From assembly GCA_003281625.1 (NCBI GenBank), contig QCBL01000004.1, positions 1 through 64,000 of the forward strand: a stretch of 64,000 nt of DNA, read 5' to 3'. A model generated the notes under the pieces. It was not told the DNA's origin, made no database searches, and worked only from the letters and a program-made list of their open reading frames with translations. Positions within the stretch are counted from its first letter, which is position 1; each line of letters starts with the position of its first letter. The translations under genes and the position numbers were made by a program. This document shows positions 23,620 through 33,567 of the stretch, piece after piece. This DNA comes from Prochlorococcus sp. AG-347-I04 (GTDB lineage: Bacteria > Cyanobacteriota > Cyanobacteriia > PCC-6307 > Cyanobiaceae).

Positions 23620-24681
23620 ATGTTTGATTTAATAAAAAAAAATATAAATCTAAGAAGTGGAATTATATTGCTTTCTTTAGCTATATTTTTCGTTTTTATA
23701 ACCAATTCCTTCAAGAAAAATAAGTCAAAAGATATTTCTGATTTTGTAGTTCAAGTTGAAAAAGGAATCCTCTCAGATTCAATTAATACTAGTGGTGAAG
23801 TAAAAGCAATTAGGACAAGCAATATTGGGCCTCGAAAGCAAGGCGTAATAAAAGAGATCAAAGTAGATGAGGGCGATCTTGTAAAAAAAGATCAGGTTTT
23901 AGCTTCTCTTGATGATGAAGATTTTATCTATAAAATTGAAGAACTTGAATTAAATGTAGAAAAACAAAAATCTGAATTTTTAAGAAGGGAATATTTATAT
24001 CAAGAAGGCGCAGTAAGTAAAGAAGACTATGAAAGTTATAAAAATAACTACAACATTAGTAGCGCAAAACTTAATGATGCAAAAGCTGAGAAAAGTTTCT
24101 ATTTAATTAAAGCTCCTTATGGAGGAAAGATAACTGCAAAATATGCTGAGATAGGATCTTATGTCACCCCAAGTGCAAACTTAAGTTCAGACCCTAAAAC
24201 CAAAAACTTTATTTTTGAACTATCAGAGGGCCTAGAAATTGTTGCTAAAGTTCCTGAGAGTGACATTGGCAGAATAAAAATAGGTCAAGAAGCCTCAGTA
24301 AGAATTGAGGCTTATCCCTCAAAAAAATATAGTGCCATAGTTAAAAAAATAGCTACAAGAGCTGTAAAAGATAATAATGTAACCTCATTCGAAGTAACTT
24401 TAAATTTTAAAGATATTTCTGAAGAAATTAAAATTGGAATGACTGCAGATCTTGAATTTAGAGTCGAAGGTAATGAAGAAAAAATCTTAGTACCGACAGT
24501 TTCTATTGTCACTGAAAAAGGTGAAAAAGGAATTTTGAAAGTTGATAAAAACAATTCTCCCAAATTTGAAAAAATCGAAATTGGTATTAGTAGTGGAAAT
24601 AAAACTTCAGTAATTGATGGATTAGAACCTGGAGAGCAAATCTTTATTGATATTCCACCTTGGGCTAAGAAGAGAAAATGA
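23620..24681 (+). CDS. Membrane-fusion (HlyD/RND-adaptor) protein
   Basis: The 353-aa periplasmic adaptor has one N-terminal anchor (GIILLSLAIFFVFIT). A lipoyl-like half (RKQGVIKEIKVDEGDLVKKDQVLASLDD), a short coiled coil (about 108-160) and a beta-barrel follow (KAPYGGKITAKYAEIGSYV). Such proteins bridge an ABC or RND pump to an outer-membrane channel. No pump gene is adjacent, so the partner is elsewhere. Its stop overlaps polA by 4 bp, an unexpected coupling. Confidence 0.88.
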   Translation: MFDLIKKNINLRSGIILLSLAIFFVFITNSFKKNKSKDISDFVVQVEKGILSDSINTSGEVKAIRTSNIGPRKQGVIKEIKVDEGDLVKKDQVLASLDDEDFIYKIEELELNVEKQKSEFLRREYLYQEGAVSKEDYESYKNNYNISSAKLNDAKAEKSFYLIKAPYGGKITAKYAEIGSYVTPSANLSSDPKTKNFIFELSEGLEIVAKVPESDIGRIKIGQEASVRIEAYPSKKYSAIVKKIATRAVKDNNVTSFEVTLNFKDISEEIKIGMTADLEFRVEGNEEKILVPTVSIVTEKGEKGILKVDKNNSPKFEKIEIGISSGNKTSVIDGLEPGEQIFIDIPPWAKKRK

Positions 24682-27608
24682 GTTTAAAATCAGAAAACTC
24701 TAAAAAACCAATTTTACTTTTAGTCGATGGCCACTCACTTGCTTTTAGAAGCTTCTATGCATTTAGCAAAGGGATTGATGGAGGTTTAACTACCAAAGAG
24801 GGATTTCCAACAAGTGTCACTTATGGATTTCTAAAAAGCCTTCTGGATAATTGTAAAAATATTAGTCCTGAGGGTGTTTGTATTACGTTTGATACCGAAA
24901 AACCTACTTTCAGACATGAATTAGATCCAAATTATAAGGCCAATAGAGACGTTGCACCAGATGTTTTTTTTCAGGATATTGAACAACTAGAAATCATTTT
25001 AGAAGAAAGCCTTAATTTACCAATTTTTAAATCTCCAGGATACGAAGCAGATGATCTCCTAGGCACAATTGCAAATGATGCTTCTTCTAAAGGATGGTGC
25101 GTGAATATTCTTTCTGGAGATAGGGACTTATTTCAATTAGTAGATGATCAAAAAGATATTTATGTACTTTATATGGGTGGTGGTCCATATGCGAAAAGTG
25201 GAAATCCAACTCTTATGAATGAAAATGGAGTAAAAGAAAAATTAGGTGTTGCGCCAGAAAGAGTAGTTGATCTCAAAGCCCTAACTGGTGATAGTTCTGA
25301 TAATATTCCAGGCATTAAAGGAGTAGGGCCAAAAACTGCAATTAATCTACTAAAAGAGAACGATACGCTTGATGGAATCTATCAGGCTTTGGACAAGATT
25401 CAGCAGAGCAACGATATGAAACATAAAGGATTCATCAAAGGTTCAGTTATAGAAAAGCTCAGAAAAGATAAACATAATGCTTTTCTTTCCAGGGATTTAG
25501 CAAAAATAAATACTGAGGTGCCTATAATTTTAAGTAACGGTTATGAATTAAAAAATATAAATCAAGAACTACTTTCAGAGTCACTCAAAAAACTAGAACT
25601 ATCAACACTACTAAGACAAATTGATATTTTCAATTCAACTTTCAGCAAAGGTGGTTTTGACAAAAATAATGTAGCTAAAGAGGAGGAGAAGGCGCCAAAA
25701 GTCGCAGGCAATAATGAATTAGAAAATAGTGAAAATAAAATCCCTAAAATCAACGTAACTGTTGTAAATGATTTCGAATTACTTGATAAATTAATTCAAA
25801 GATTAGACACTACTAATCAAATAGTTTCTTTAGATACAGAGACCAATAATTTGAATCCAATCGATGCTGAACTTGTTGGGATAGGGTTATGTCTTGGAGA
25901 AGAAAATGATGATTTATTTTATATACCTCTTGGTCATCAAACAAAAAAGGAGACCCCCAATCAATTATCAATTGAAGATGTTTTCTCAAAGCTAAGAAAT
26001 TGGATAGAAGATCCAAAAAAAGAAAAGGCACTCCAAAATTCTAAATTTGATAGGCAAATATTTTTTAATCATGGACTTGATCTTAAAGGCGTAACCTTTG
26101 ACACCTTGTTAGCAGACTACCTTCTTAATAATCAGGAGAAGCATGGGTTAAGTGAAATTAGTTTTAGATTATTTGGATTTAAGCCTCCTTCATTTAAGGA
26201 GACAGTCGGAAAAAATAAAGACTTTTCATTTGTCGATATTGATGAAGCTAGTATTTACTGCGGTTATGATGTTTTCCTAACTTTTAAGATTGTCAAAATT
26301 TTTAAGGAAAGTTTTTCAAAGGAAAAAGATGAATTAATCAAATTGTTCGAAGAAATCGAGCTACCTTTAGAGCCTGTATTGTCCCAAATGGAAATGAATG
26401 GCATAACCATCGACATCCCTTATTTGGATAAACTCTCAAAAGAATTAAAAAGTACCTTAGAAGATATTGAAAGTAAAGTTTATGAGTTAGCAGAGGAGAG
26501 TTTCAATCTATCTTCACCAAAACAACTTGGTGAGATCTTGTTTGAAAAATTAAATTTGGATAAGAAAAAATCACGGAAAACAAAAACAGGATGGAGTACA
26601 GATGCAGTAGTTCTTGAAAGATTAGTCGACGAACATGAAATAATCCAACATTTAATAAAACATAGAACTCTCAGCAAATTACTTAGTACTTATATTGATG
26701 CACTTCCAAATCTTATTAACGAAAAGACAGGAAGAGTTCATACAAACTTTAATCAAGCTGCTACAGCGACTGGGAGACTAAGTAGTAGCAATCCTAATCT
26801 TCAAAATATCCCGGTTAGAACTGAATTTAGTAGGAGAATCAGAAAAGCATTCTTGCCTGAAAAAAGTTGGAAACTTTTATCAGCTGATTATTCTCAGATC
26901 GAATTAAGAATACTCGCTCACTTAGCGGATGAAGAAATACTAATAAATGCGTTTCATAAAAATGATGACATTCATTCTTTGACGGCAAGATTAATTTTCG
27001 AGAAAGAAGAAATATCATCCGACGAAAGGAGAGTTGGCAAAACAATAAATTTTGGAGTTATCTATGGTATGGGTATAAAAAAGTTTGCTCGTTCAACTGG
27101 AGTAAGTACTCCAGAGGCAAAAGAATTCCTAATAAAGTACAAAGAAAGATATTCAAAAATTTTCAAATTTCTTGAACTCCAAGAAAGGCTTGCCTTATCA
27201 AAAGGTTATGTAAAAACAATTTTTGGTAGAAAGAGGGAATTTAAATTTGATAAAAATGGACTTGGAAGATTAATAGGGAAAGATCCTTACGAAATTGACC
27301 TGCAATCTGCAAGAAGGGCTGGCATGGAAGCACAGTCATTAAGAGCCGCAGCTAATGCACCAATTCAGGGTTCAAGTGCAGACATTATTAAAATTGCAAT
27401 GGTTCAACTAAATAAGAAATTCATAGAAAAGAATGTTCCTGCAAAAATGCTTTTGCAAGTGCATGATGAATTATTGTTTGAAGTTGAACCGGATTCTTTG
27501 GAAATTACGACGAAATTAGTAAAAAAGACTATGGAAGATTGTGTAAAATTAAATGTGCCTCTTTTAGTTGATATTGGTATTGGAGACAATTGGATGGAGA
27601 CAAAATAA
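24678..27608 (+). CDS. polA: DNA polymerase I
   Basis: PolA fills gaps and removes RNA primers. The 976 aa contain a 5'-3' exonuclease (residues 1-310; LLVDGHSLAFRSFYAF and LTGDSSDNIPGIKGVGPKTA). A 3'-5' exonuclease of about 360-560 keeps its catalytic residues (SLDTETNNL, YCGYDVF). The polymerase domain has motif A SADYSQIELRILAH, motif B RRVGKTINFGVIYG and motif C QVHDELLFEV. All three activities therefore look intact. The ATG overlaps the adaptor gene's stop. Confidence 0.98.
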   Translation: MSLKSENSKKPILLLVDGHSLAFRSFYAFSKGIDGGLTTKEGFPTSVTYGFLKSLLDNCKNISPEGVCITFDTEKPTFRHELDPNYKANRDVAPDVFFQDIEQLEIILEESLNLPIFKSPGYEADDLLGTIANDASSKGWCVNILSGDRDLFQLVDDQKDIYVLYMGGGPYAKSGNPTLMNENGVKEKLGVAPERVVDLKALTGDSSDNIPGIKGVGPKTAINLLKENDTLDGIYQALDKIQQSNDMKHKGFIKGSVIEKLRKDKHNAFLSRDLAKINTEVPIILSNGYELKNINQELLSESLKKLELSTLLRQIDIFNSTFSKGGFDKNNVAKEEEKAPKVAGNNELENSENKIPKINVTVVNDFELLDKLIQRLDTTNQIVSLDTETNNLNPIDAELVGIGLCLGEENDDLFYIPLGHQTKKETPNQLSIEDVFSKLRNWIEDPKKEKALQNSKFDRQIFFNHGLDLKGVTFDTLLADYLLNNQEKHGLSEISFRLFGFKPPSFKETVGKNKDFSFVDIDEASIYCGYDVFLTFKIVKIFKESFSKEKDELIKLFEEIELPLEPVLSQMEMNGITIDIPYLDKLSKELKSTLEDIESKVYELAEESFNLSSPKQLGEILFEKLNLDKKKSRKTKTGWSTDAVVLERLVDEHEIIQHLIKHRTLSKLLSTYIDALPNLINEKTGRVHTNFNQAATATGRLSSSNPNLQNIPVRTEFSRRIRKAFLPEKSWKLLSADYSQIELRILAHLADEEILINAFHKNDDIHSLTARLIFEKEEISSDERRVGKTINFGVIYGMGIKKFARSTGVSTPEAKEFLIKYKERYSKIFKFLELQERLALSKGYVKTIFGRKREFKFDKNGLGRLIGKDPYEIDLQSARRAGMEAQSLRAAANAPIQGSSADIIKIAMVQLNKKFIEKNVPAKMLLQVHDELLFEVEPDSLEITTKLVKKTMEDCVKLNVPLLVDIGIGDNWMETK

Positions 27609-27632
27609 ACCTTATGAAATACTTAATTTAAG

Positions 27633-29102
27633 ATGATCAAACTTTTTAATACTTTAAGCAAAAGAGTTGAGGTTTTTAAGCCTATTGATGATGTAGTAAA
27701 AATTTATTGTTGTGGAGTAACTGTATATGATTTATGTCATCTTGGTCATGCCAGAAGTTATATAGCTTGGGATGTATTGAGAAGATTTTTAATTTACAGT
27801 GATTTCAAAGTAAAGTATGTTCAAAATTTTACAGATATTGATGACAAGATCTTAAAAAGAGCTAAAGAAGAAAGCAGTTCAATGGAGGAAGTATCTGAAA
27901 AAAATATTATTGAATTTCATAAAGATATGGATTCTTTAGGAATAATGCGTCCGGATAGTATGCCAAGAGCAACGAATCATATATGCAATATCTGCTCCTT
28001 TATAGCGATCCTTGAGGACAAAGGTTATGCATACTCTAGGGATGGAGATGTTTATTATTCTGTTTTTAAAAATAAAAATTATGGAAAGCTAAGTAATCAA
28101 AATATACAAGAACAAAATATCAACCAGCAAGGAAGAATGGCTAATGATGAAAATAGTAAAAAACTTAATCCGCAAGATTTTGCACTATGGAAAAAAGCCA
28201 AAGATGATGAACCATTTTTTGATTCGCCATGGGGTAAAGGAAGGCCAGGATGGCATATTGAATGTTCGGCGATGGTTAAAGATGAATTAGGAGATACTAT
28301 TGATATCCATTTAGGTGGTTCTGATTTGATTTTTCCACATCATGAGAATGAAATCGCCCAATCAGAAGCAGCCAATGGCAAAAAGCTAGCTAACTATTGG
28401 TTACACAATGGGATGGTCAATGTAAATGGGCAAAAGATGAGTAAATCCCTTAAAAATTTTAAAACTATCAGAGAGCTAATTAAGTCAGGGATAAGCCCTA
28501 TGACTTTGCGATATTTTGTTATGACAGTGAATTATAGAAAACCACTTGATTTTACTGAAGAAGCCTTAAGGAGTGCTTCAGAAGCTTGGAAAAACATAAA
28601 TGTAGCCCTTTCTTTTATGGAACTTACAAAAGGTGCTTTTAGATCTATGGATAAAAATGAATATATCGAAGAAGAATATAAAGAGAAAATAAGCTTTGAA
28701 TTATCTCAAAAAAAGCTTAAATTTTCTGAGGCTCTCGGAAATGACCTTAATACAGCAGGTGCTATTGCAATTATTTACGATTTAGCAAAACCATTAAAAA
28801 ACTTTTTAAACCAATTTCAAAGGGTCGAAGGTTTTAAAATAGACCTAAATCAAAAATTCTTTCTACTTGAAAATTTTAAAGCTCTCGCAAACTTGACTGA
28901 GGTACTTGGTCTTAAAAAAGAATTTTTAGTAAAAGAAAGTAAAATAACAGAAGAAGAAATATCATCTCTTATTAATGAAAGATTGAAAGCAAAAATGGAA
29001 AAGAATTATGCGAAAGCCGATGAAATAAGGAATTTGTTAAACGAAAAAGGTATTGAACTTATTGATCAATCAAAGGAAATAACAACATGGATAAGGGTCT
29101 AA
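27633..29102 (+). CDS. cysS: Cysteinyl-tRNA synthetase
   Basis: This class I synthetase charges tRNA-Cys. The HIGH-type motif is HLGHARSY at about residues 36-43, the KMSKS loop is KMSKSLKNF near 268-276, and the zinc site uses CCGVTVYDLC, WHIECSAM and HHENE. Length of 489 aa is standard. It lies 24 bp downstream of polA on the same strand. Confidence 0.98.
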   Translation: MIKLFNTLSKRVEVFKPIDDVVKIYCCGVTVYDLCHLGHARSYIAWDVLRRFLIYSDFKVKYVQNFTDIDDKILKRAKEESSSMEEVSEKNIIEFHKDMDSLGIMRPDSMPRATNHICNICSFIAILEDKGYAYSRDGDVYYSVFKNKNYGKLSNQNIQEQNINQQGRMANDENSKKLNPQDFALWKKAKDDEPFFDSPWGKGRPGWHIECSAMVKDELGDTIDIHLGGSDLIFPHHENEIAQSEAANGKKLANYWLHNGMVNVNGQKMSKSLKNFKTIRELIKSGISPMTLRYFVMTVNYRKPLDFTEEALRSASEAWKNINVALSFMELTKGAFRSMDKNEYIEEEYKEKISFELSQKKLKFSEALGNDLNTAGAIAIIYDLAKPLKNFLNQFQRVEGFKIDLNQKFFLLENFKALANLTEVLGLKKEFLVKESKITEEEISSLINERLKAKMEKNYAKADEIRNLLNEKGIELIDQSKEITTWIRV

Positions 29103-29184
29103 ATTTTAAGAAAAAAACCAATTTGAAATTTTTGTTTTTTAAATACACCTTTAAATGGGAAGATATTAGAAATATCAGAGAAAA

Positions 29185-30420
29185 TTGAAATACATTACTG
29201 TGCTCGGTTCTACTGGTTCAATAGGGACTCAAACTCTCGAAATAGCTAGTGAGCAGCCTGATAAGTTTAAAGCCGTAGCTCTTTCTGCAGGAAGAAATAT
29301 TAATTTATTAACTGAACAAGTTAAAACACATAAACCAGAGGTAGTTGCAATTGAGGATGAAAGTCTTGTAGAAGATTTAAAAGATAATATTAATAACTTA
29401 GATTTGGATGATGCTCCCTTGGTTTTAGGTGGAAAGCAGGGGATTAACGCAGTTGCAGCATGGGATAAGGCAGATACTGTGGTAACAGGGATAGTAGGCT
29501 GTGCAGGCTTAATTCCAACAATGTCAGCAATTAATGCGGGGAAAAATATTGCACTTGCTAACAAAGAAACTTTAATTGCGGCAGGACCAATTGTTATTCC
29601 TGCATTAAAGAAAAATAATAGTAGACTTTTACCTGCTGATTCAGAACACTCTGCTATCTTTCAATGTTTACAAGGATTGCCCAATTATGAAAATGCAGAT
29701 TTTTCAACAGGAGAGATGCCTAAAGGTTTAAAAGCCATACATTTAACAGCTTCAGGTGGTGCTTTCAGAGATTGGGCCGTTGAGGATTTAAAACACGTCA
29801 CAGTGGAAGATGCAACTTCACATCCTAATTGGGATATGGGAAAAAAAATAACTGTAGATTCTGCAACTCTTATGAATAAAGGATTAGAAGTTATAGAAGC
29901 TCATTATTTATTTGGGACCTCTTACGAAAATATCGAAATAGTTATCCACCCTCAAAGTATTGTTCATTCAATGATTGAGATGGAAGATTCTTCAGTATTA
30001 GCTCAATTAGGTTGGCCAGATATGAAGCTACCTATTTTATATGCAATGAGTTGGCCTGAAAGATTTAAAACAAATTGGAAAAGATTAAACCTTAGTGAAA
30101 TTGGGAAATTAACTTTTAAAGAGCCAGATGAGTTTAAATATCCATGTATGGGACTTGCCTATGCTGCAGGAAAATCTTCTGGAACTATGCCTGCAGTCTT
30201 AAATGCTGCTAATGAAATGGCTGTTGAACAATTCCTAAAAGAAAAAATTTCTTTTCAAGAAATTCCAACATTTATAAGTAAAGCTTGTGAATCACATAAG
30301 GAGAATTTGAATTTGAGTCCAGAATTAGAAGATATTCTTGAAGTAGACAATTGGGCTAGACTTTTTGTTAAGCAAGAAATTAAAAAAGGGAAAAAATACG
30401 TAAGTATTGGACAAAAGTGA
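29185..30420 (+). CDS. dxr: 1-deoxy-D-xylulose 5-phosphate reductoisomerase
   Basis: Dxr makes 2-C-methyl-D-erythritol 4-phosphate in the MEP isoprenoid pathway, needed for carotenoids and the chlorophyll tail. It has the NADPH-binding [13 protein letters not shown] at residues 7-19, [12 protein letters not shown], the metal-binding [11 protein letters not shown], and [16 protein letters not shown]. The start is TTG. The last 4 bp overlap the next gene. Confidence 0.97.
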   Translation: MKYITVLGSTGSIGTQTLEIASEQPDKFKAVALSAGRNINLLTEQVKTHKPEVVAIEDESLVEDLKDNINNLDLDDAPLVLGGKQGINAVAAWDKADTVVTGIVGCAGLIPTMSAINAGKNIALANKETLIAAGPIVIPALKKNNSRLLPADSEHSAIFQCLQGLPNYENADFSTGEMPKGLKAIHLTASGGAFRDWAVEDLKHVTVEDATSHPNWDMGKKITVDSATLMNKGLEVIEAHYLFGTSYENIEIVIHPQSIVHSMIEMEDSSVLAQLGWPDMKLPILYAMSWPERFKTNWKRLNLSEIGKLTFKEPDEFKYPCMGLAYAAGKSSGTMPAVLNAANEMAVEQFLKEKISFQEIPTFISKACESHKENLNLSPELEDILEVDNWARLFVKQEIKKGKKYVSIGQK

Positions 30421-30761
30421 ATATTAAAAAGCATCTTCTACTGTGCGCAACACCTTCAAAACAGAAATGCTTTAAAGGAAATGAAGGACAAAAAACATGG
30501 GAATGTCTGAAAAAGACTTTAAAAAAATTTGAGAATGATCCCTCTACAAAAAACGTTCACATATTAAGATCAAAAGCTGACTGTTTAAGGGTATGTAAGA
30601 ACGGCCCAATTCTTCTTGTTTGGCCTGATGGTATTTGGTATGAGAAAGTTTCTCCAGAAAAAATTTCTGAAATTTTTACCTCACATATTATTAACGGTAA
30701 GCCAATAGAAAAATGGATTTTCAAAAAAACACCCTTTTTAAATAGTCCTACATACTCATAA
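30417..30761 (+). CDS. Thioredoxin-fold [2Fe-2S] ferredoxin-like protein
   Basis: The 114-aa product begins at a GTG overlapping the dxr stop (GTGA). It has the shape of the (2Fe-2S) ferredoxin-like thioredoxin family. Cys residues near 9 and 18 ([11 protein letters not shown]) and a second pair in [11 protein letters not shown] precede VWPDGIWY, as in the family. It probably transfers electrons; linkage to dxr suggests support of the Fe-S enzymes of the MEP pathway, which is inference. Confidence 0.85.
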   Translation: MNIKKHLLLCATPSKQKCFKGNEGQKTWECLKKTLKKFENDPSTKNVHILRSKADCLRVCKNGPILLVWPDGIWYEKVSPEKISEIFTSHIINGKPIEKWIFKKTPFLNSPTYS

Positions 30762-31833
30762 ACCAGTTCTTTACGGCTTCGTCTGACCAGCAGCCATTAA
30801 TCGAATGAAAACCATTATGGCCTCCTTTTTCAGTTATAAAAATAGTAAATTTATCAATAAATTTTCCTCTTAAATTCAAAGTTGCATTATATGGAACCCA
30901 AGGATCATCCTTGGCATGAATAAAAAGCATTTGAGGTAATTTTTTTATTGAGTTTTGGATTCTAAATATTGGAGAAGCTTTAACATAATAATCTTCTAAA
31001 GAATTAAATCCCCAACTTGGAGCTGTAAATTTCTGATCAAATTCCCTTATACTTTTTAAACTTCTAATTTTTTTTCTTAATTTCTCATTATTAAGAATTT
31101 TGCCTTCATCATTAAATCCGTCCCATAACTGATTTTTTAAGCGGTGAAGTAACCATTTTTGGTAGATATAATTTCTAGATTTTTCAATACAGAGACTGCA
31201 TGATAATAAATCTAAAGGGCTACTCACACAGGCTAGGCCATCTAAAAGTTTTTCTCCTTTGTTTTCATCGTAATCTAAGCAGGCATTTAAAAGAATTGTT
31301 CCGCCTAAAGATAATCCAACTCCGTAAATTGGAATATTTTTCATCTTAATGAGATCTTTAAACTCTAAATTAATTAATTTTTTAAAATGATTAATTACTG
31401 GAATAACATCACTGGAGCATCTAGCACAATAATTTCCCTTAGCTAAATATCTCGCAGATCCAGATCCTCTTAGATTTAATTTAAGAACTCCAAAACCATT
31501 ATTTGCTAATTTCCTAGAAATTCTTCTTAAACCAAACCTTTTAGTTGAGCCTCCTAAACCATGTGCAACGATTACAAAACCTCTAAGTGAGTTTAAGTTT
31601 TCAGGTAATTCTAAAAACCCTAGAAGATAATCACATTCAAATTTTTTAGAAAGAATTTTATTAATCGGAAAGAATATTTTTTTGTTTTTTTTTGATTTAT
31701 CAAAATCAATAACAAAAGAATCTCTCAAAGTTTGTAAGTCGCCACCTATCCAAGGTAAGACTTCTCTAAATGGCTCATTTTTTAAGTAATCTGAAAAACA
31801 AGAAGATATACTATTATTTCTCTCCAACTCCAA
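30748..31833 (-). CDS. Alpha/beta hydrolase, YheT family
   Basis: The 361-aa protein shows the nucleophile elbow GVGLSLGG near residue 173, a VAHGLGGS oxyanion loop near 90, an acid in HAKDDPWVPY and the final His in GGHNGF. This arrangement fits the YheT-like esterases of unknown substrate. Its start overlaps the 3' end of pntB by 20 bp, so it is last in a pntA-pntB operon. Confidence 0.85.
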   Translation of the reverse strand: MELERNNSISSCFSDYLKNEPFREVLPWIGGDLQTLRDSFVIDFDKSKKNKKIFFPINKILSKKFECDYLLGFLELPENLNSLRGFVIVAHGLGGSTKRFGLRRISRKLANNGFGVLKLNLRGSGSARYLAKGNYCARCSSDVIPVINHFKKLINLEFKDLIKMKNIPIYGVGLSLGGTILLNACLDYDENKGEKLLDGLACVSSPLDLLSCSLCIEKSRNYIYQKWLLHRLKNQLWDGFNDEGKILNNEKLRKKIRSLKSIREFDQKFTAPSWGFNSLEDYYVKASPIFRIQNSIKKLPQMLFIHAKDDPWVPYNATLNLRGKFIDKFTIFITEKGGHNGFHSINGCWSDEAVKNWFMSM

Positions 31834-33253
31834 GATCCTTTAATTCTCCAATTAAATCATTCAGTACCTTTTTCGCATCACCAAAGACCATTGAGGTATT
31901 TGGCAGATCAAATAAATCATTTTTTATTCCAGAGTAACCTGCGCTCATACCACGTTTAATTACAAATACCGTTCTTGCTTCCTGTACATCAAGAACTGGC
32001 ATGCCATATAAAGGAGAAGAGCTATCATTTTTAGCTTGAGGATTAACCACATCATTTGCTCCTAAAACTAAAACAACATCCGTTGCTGGAAAATCAGGAT
32101 TTACAACGTCCATCTCTTTAAGTTGTTCGTAAGGAACATCTGCTTCTGCTAAAAGTACATTCATATGTCCAGGCATCCTCCCTGCTACAGGATGAATTGC
32201 GTAAACAACTTCAATACCATTTTGCTCTAGTTTTTTTGTCACCTCCCTCAAAGTATGTTGAGCTTGAGCTACTGCTAGGCCATAACCAGGAACAATAATT
32301 ACCTTGTTGGCTGCCTCTAAAGTCAATGCACATTCTTCAACACTACAAGAAGTTATATTTGTATATTCTCCTGAACCAGATAAGGCTGTACTTTGTGCCG
32401 ATAAAGATCCTCCAAAAAGAACTGAGACCAATGATCTATTCATACCCTTGCACATTACTTGAGTAAGTATTAGTCCTGCCGCTCCTACCATTGCGCCTGC
32501 TACTATCAAAAGCTGACTATCTACAACGAAACCTGCTGCTGCTGCTGCAATCCCTGAATAGCTATTTAATAAAGATATAACGACTGGCATATCAGCTCCA
32601 CCAATTGGCAAAGTAACTCCAATACCTAATAAAGACGAAACTATAACTAAAAGCCAAATAGAACTTGTATTGCCATTTATCAAATCAAAAAAGGCTATAA
32701 AGGAGGCAACTGCAAAAACAATATTTACAAAATGTCTAACTTTGCTCTGAGTCCATCCTGGAGTTGACAACCAACCTTGTAACTTTGCCATCGCCACAAT
32801 TGAACCTGTGAAAGTTATGGCCCCAACAAATATAGAAACAGATATTGAAACTTCGTTAATCAGTGACTTAAAAAAATCAAAATTTTCTTGGCCACTAGAT
32901 ATAGGAAAAATAGCTACTCCTAAGGCCACCAAAAGTGAAGACATTCCTCCACAGCCATTGAACAATGCCACTGTTTCTGGCATGGAGGTCATAGGTACTT
33001 TTTTTGCAAGAATTGCTCCGAATAGACTACCTATTATTGATCCAATTATTATCCAAATCCAAGACTGAATAGCAATTCCAGAAGTGCCTAAATAATAAGA
33101 AAGTAATCCTACTACTGATAGCGACATTGCAAATGCAGCTAATCTATTTGCATCCCTTGCTGATTTTACTTTTGACAATCCTTTTATTCCCAAAGCCAGT
33201 AAAAGTACTGCTAGAAGGTCAACAACGAATTTAATGATTACAGGTAGATTCAT
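31814..33253 (-). CDS. pntB: NAD(P) transhydrogenase subunit beta
   Basis: PntB holds much of the membrane proton channel and the NADP(H)-binding domain III. The 479 aa contain about nine helices. A C-terminal Rossmann domain follows with VPGYGLAVAQAQ, the VAGRMPGHMNVLLAEA segment and VLGANDVVNPQA. The enzyme couples hydride transfer between NAD(H) and NADP(H) to proton movement. It is 8 bp downstream of the small subunit gene. Confidence 0.97.
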   Translation of the reverse strand: MNLPVIIKFVVDLLAVLLLALGIKGLSKVKSARDANRLAAFAMSLSVVGLLSYYLGTSGIAIQSWIWIIIGSIIGSLFGAILAKKVPMTSMPETVALFNGCGGMSSLLVALGVAIFPISSGQENFDFFKSLINEVSISVSIFVGAITFTGSIVAMAKLQGWLSTPGWTQSKVRHFVNIVFAVASFIAFFDLINGNTSSIWLLVIVSSLLGIGVTLPIGGADMPVVISLLNSYSGIAAAAAGFVVDSQLLIVAGAMVGAAGLILTQVMCKGMNRSLVSVLFGGSLSAQSTALSGSGEYTNITSCSVEECALTLEAANKVIIVPGYGLAVAQAQHTLREVTKKLEQNGIEVVYAIHPVAGRMPGHMNVLLAEADVPYEQLKEMDVVNPDFPATDVVLVLGANDVVNPQAKNDSSSPLYGMPVLDVQEARTVFVIKRGMSAGYSGIKNDLFDLPNTSMVFGDAKKVLNDLIGELKDLGVGEK

Positions 33254-33261
33254 GTTAAAAA

Positions 33262-33555
33262 TTACTTTTTATTTGATGGTTTACGACTAAACATTGCGAG
33301 CATTCGATCAGTTACAAAGAAACCTCCTACAACGTTGAAAAGAGCAAATCCAAGAGAAACTGAACCAATGATTAAAAGTGGTACGTTACCTTCTGCTTTT
33401 ACAATTAAAGTCAAGGCTGCAAGCATTGTTATTCCTGAAATTGCATTTGCACCACTCATGAGAGGTGTGTGAAGAGTAGGAGGAACTTTTCCAATTAACT
33501 CGAGACCTAATAAACTACCAAGTAAAAGAACCCAAAGAAGACTTATAAAAGACAT
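33262..33555 (-). CDS. pntA: NAD(P) transhydrogenase subunit alpha, membrane part (alpha-2)
   Basis: In many bacteria the alpha subunit is split. This 97-aa part carries the three to four membrane helices of domain II (LLWVLLLGSLLGLELIGKVP, HTPLMSGANAISGI). It lies between the alpha-1 and beta genes. Confidence 0.95.
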   Translation of the reverse strand: MSFISLLWVLLLGSLLGLELIGKVPPTLHTPLMSGANAISGITMLAALTLIVKAEGNVPLLIIGSVSLGFALFNVVGGFFVTDRMLAMFSRKPSNKK

Positions 33556-33567
33556 AATTTTAAAACC

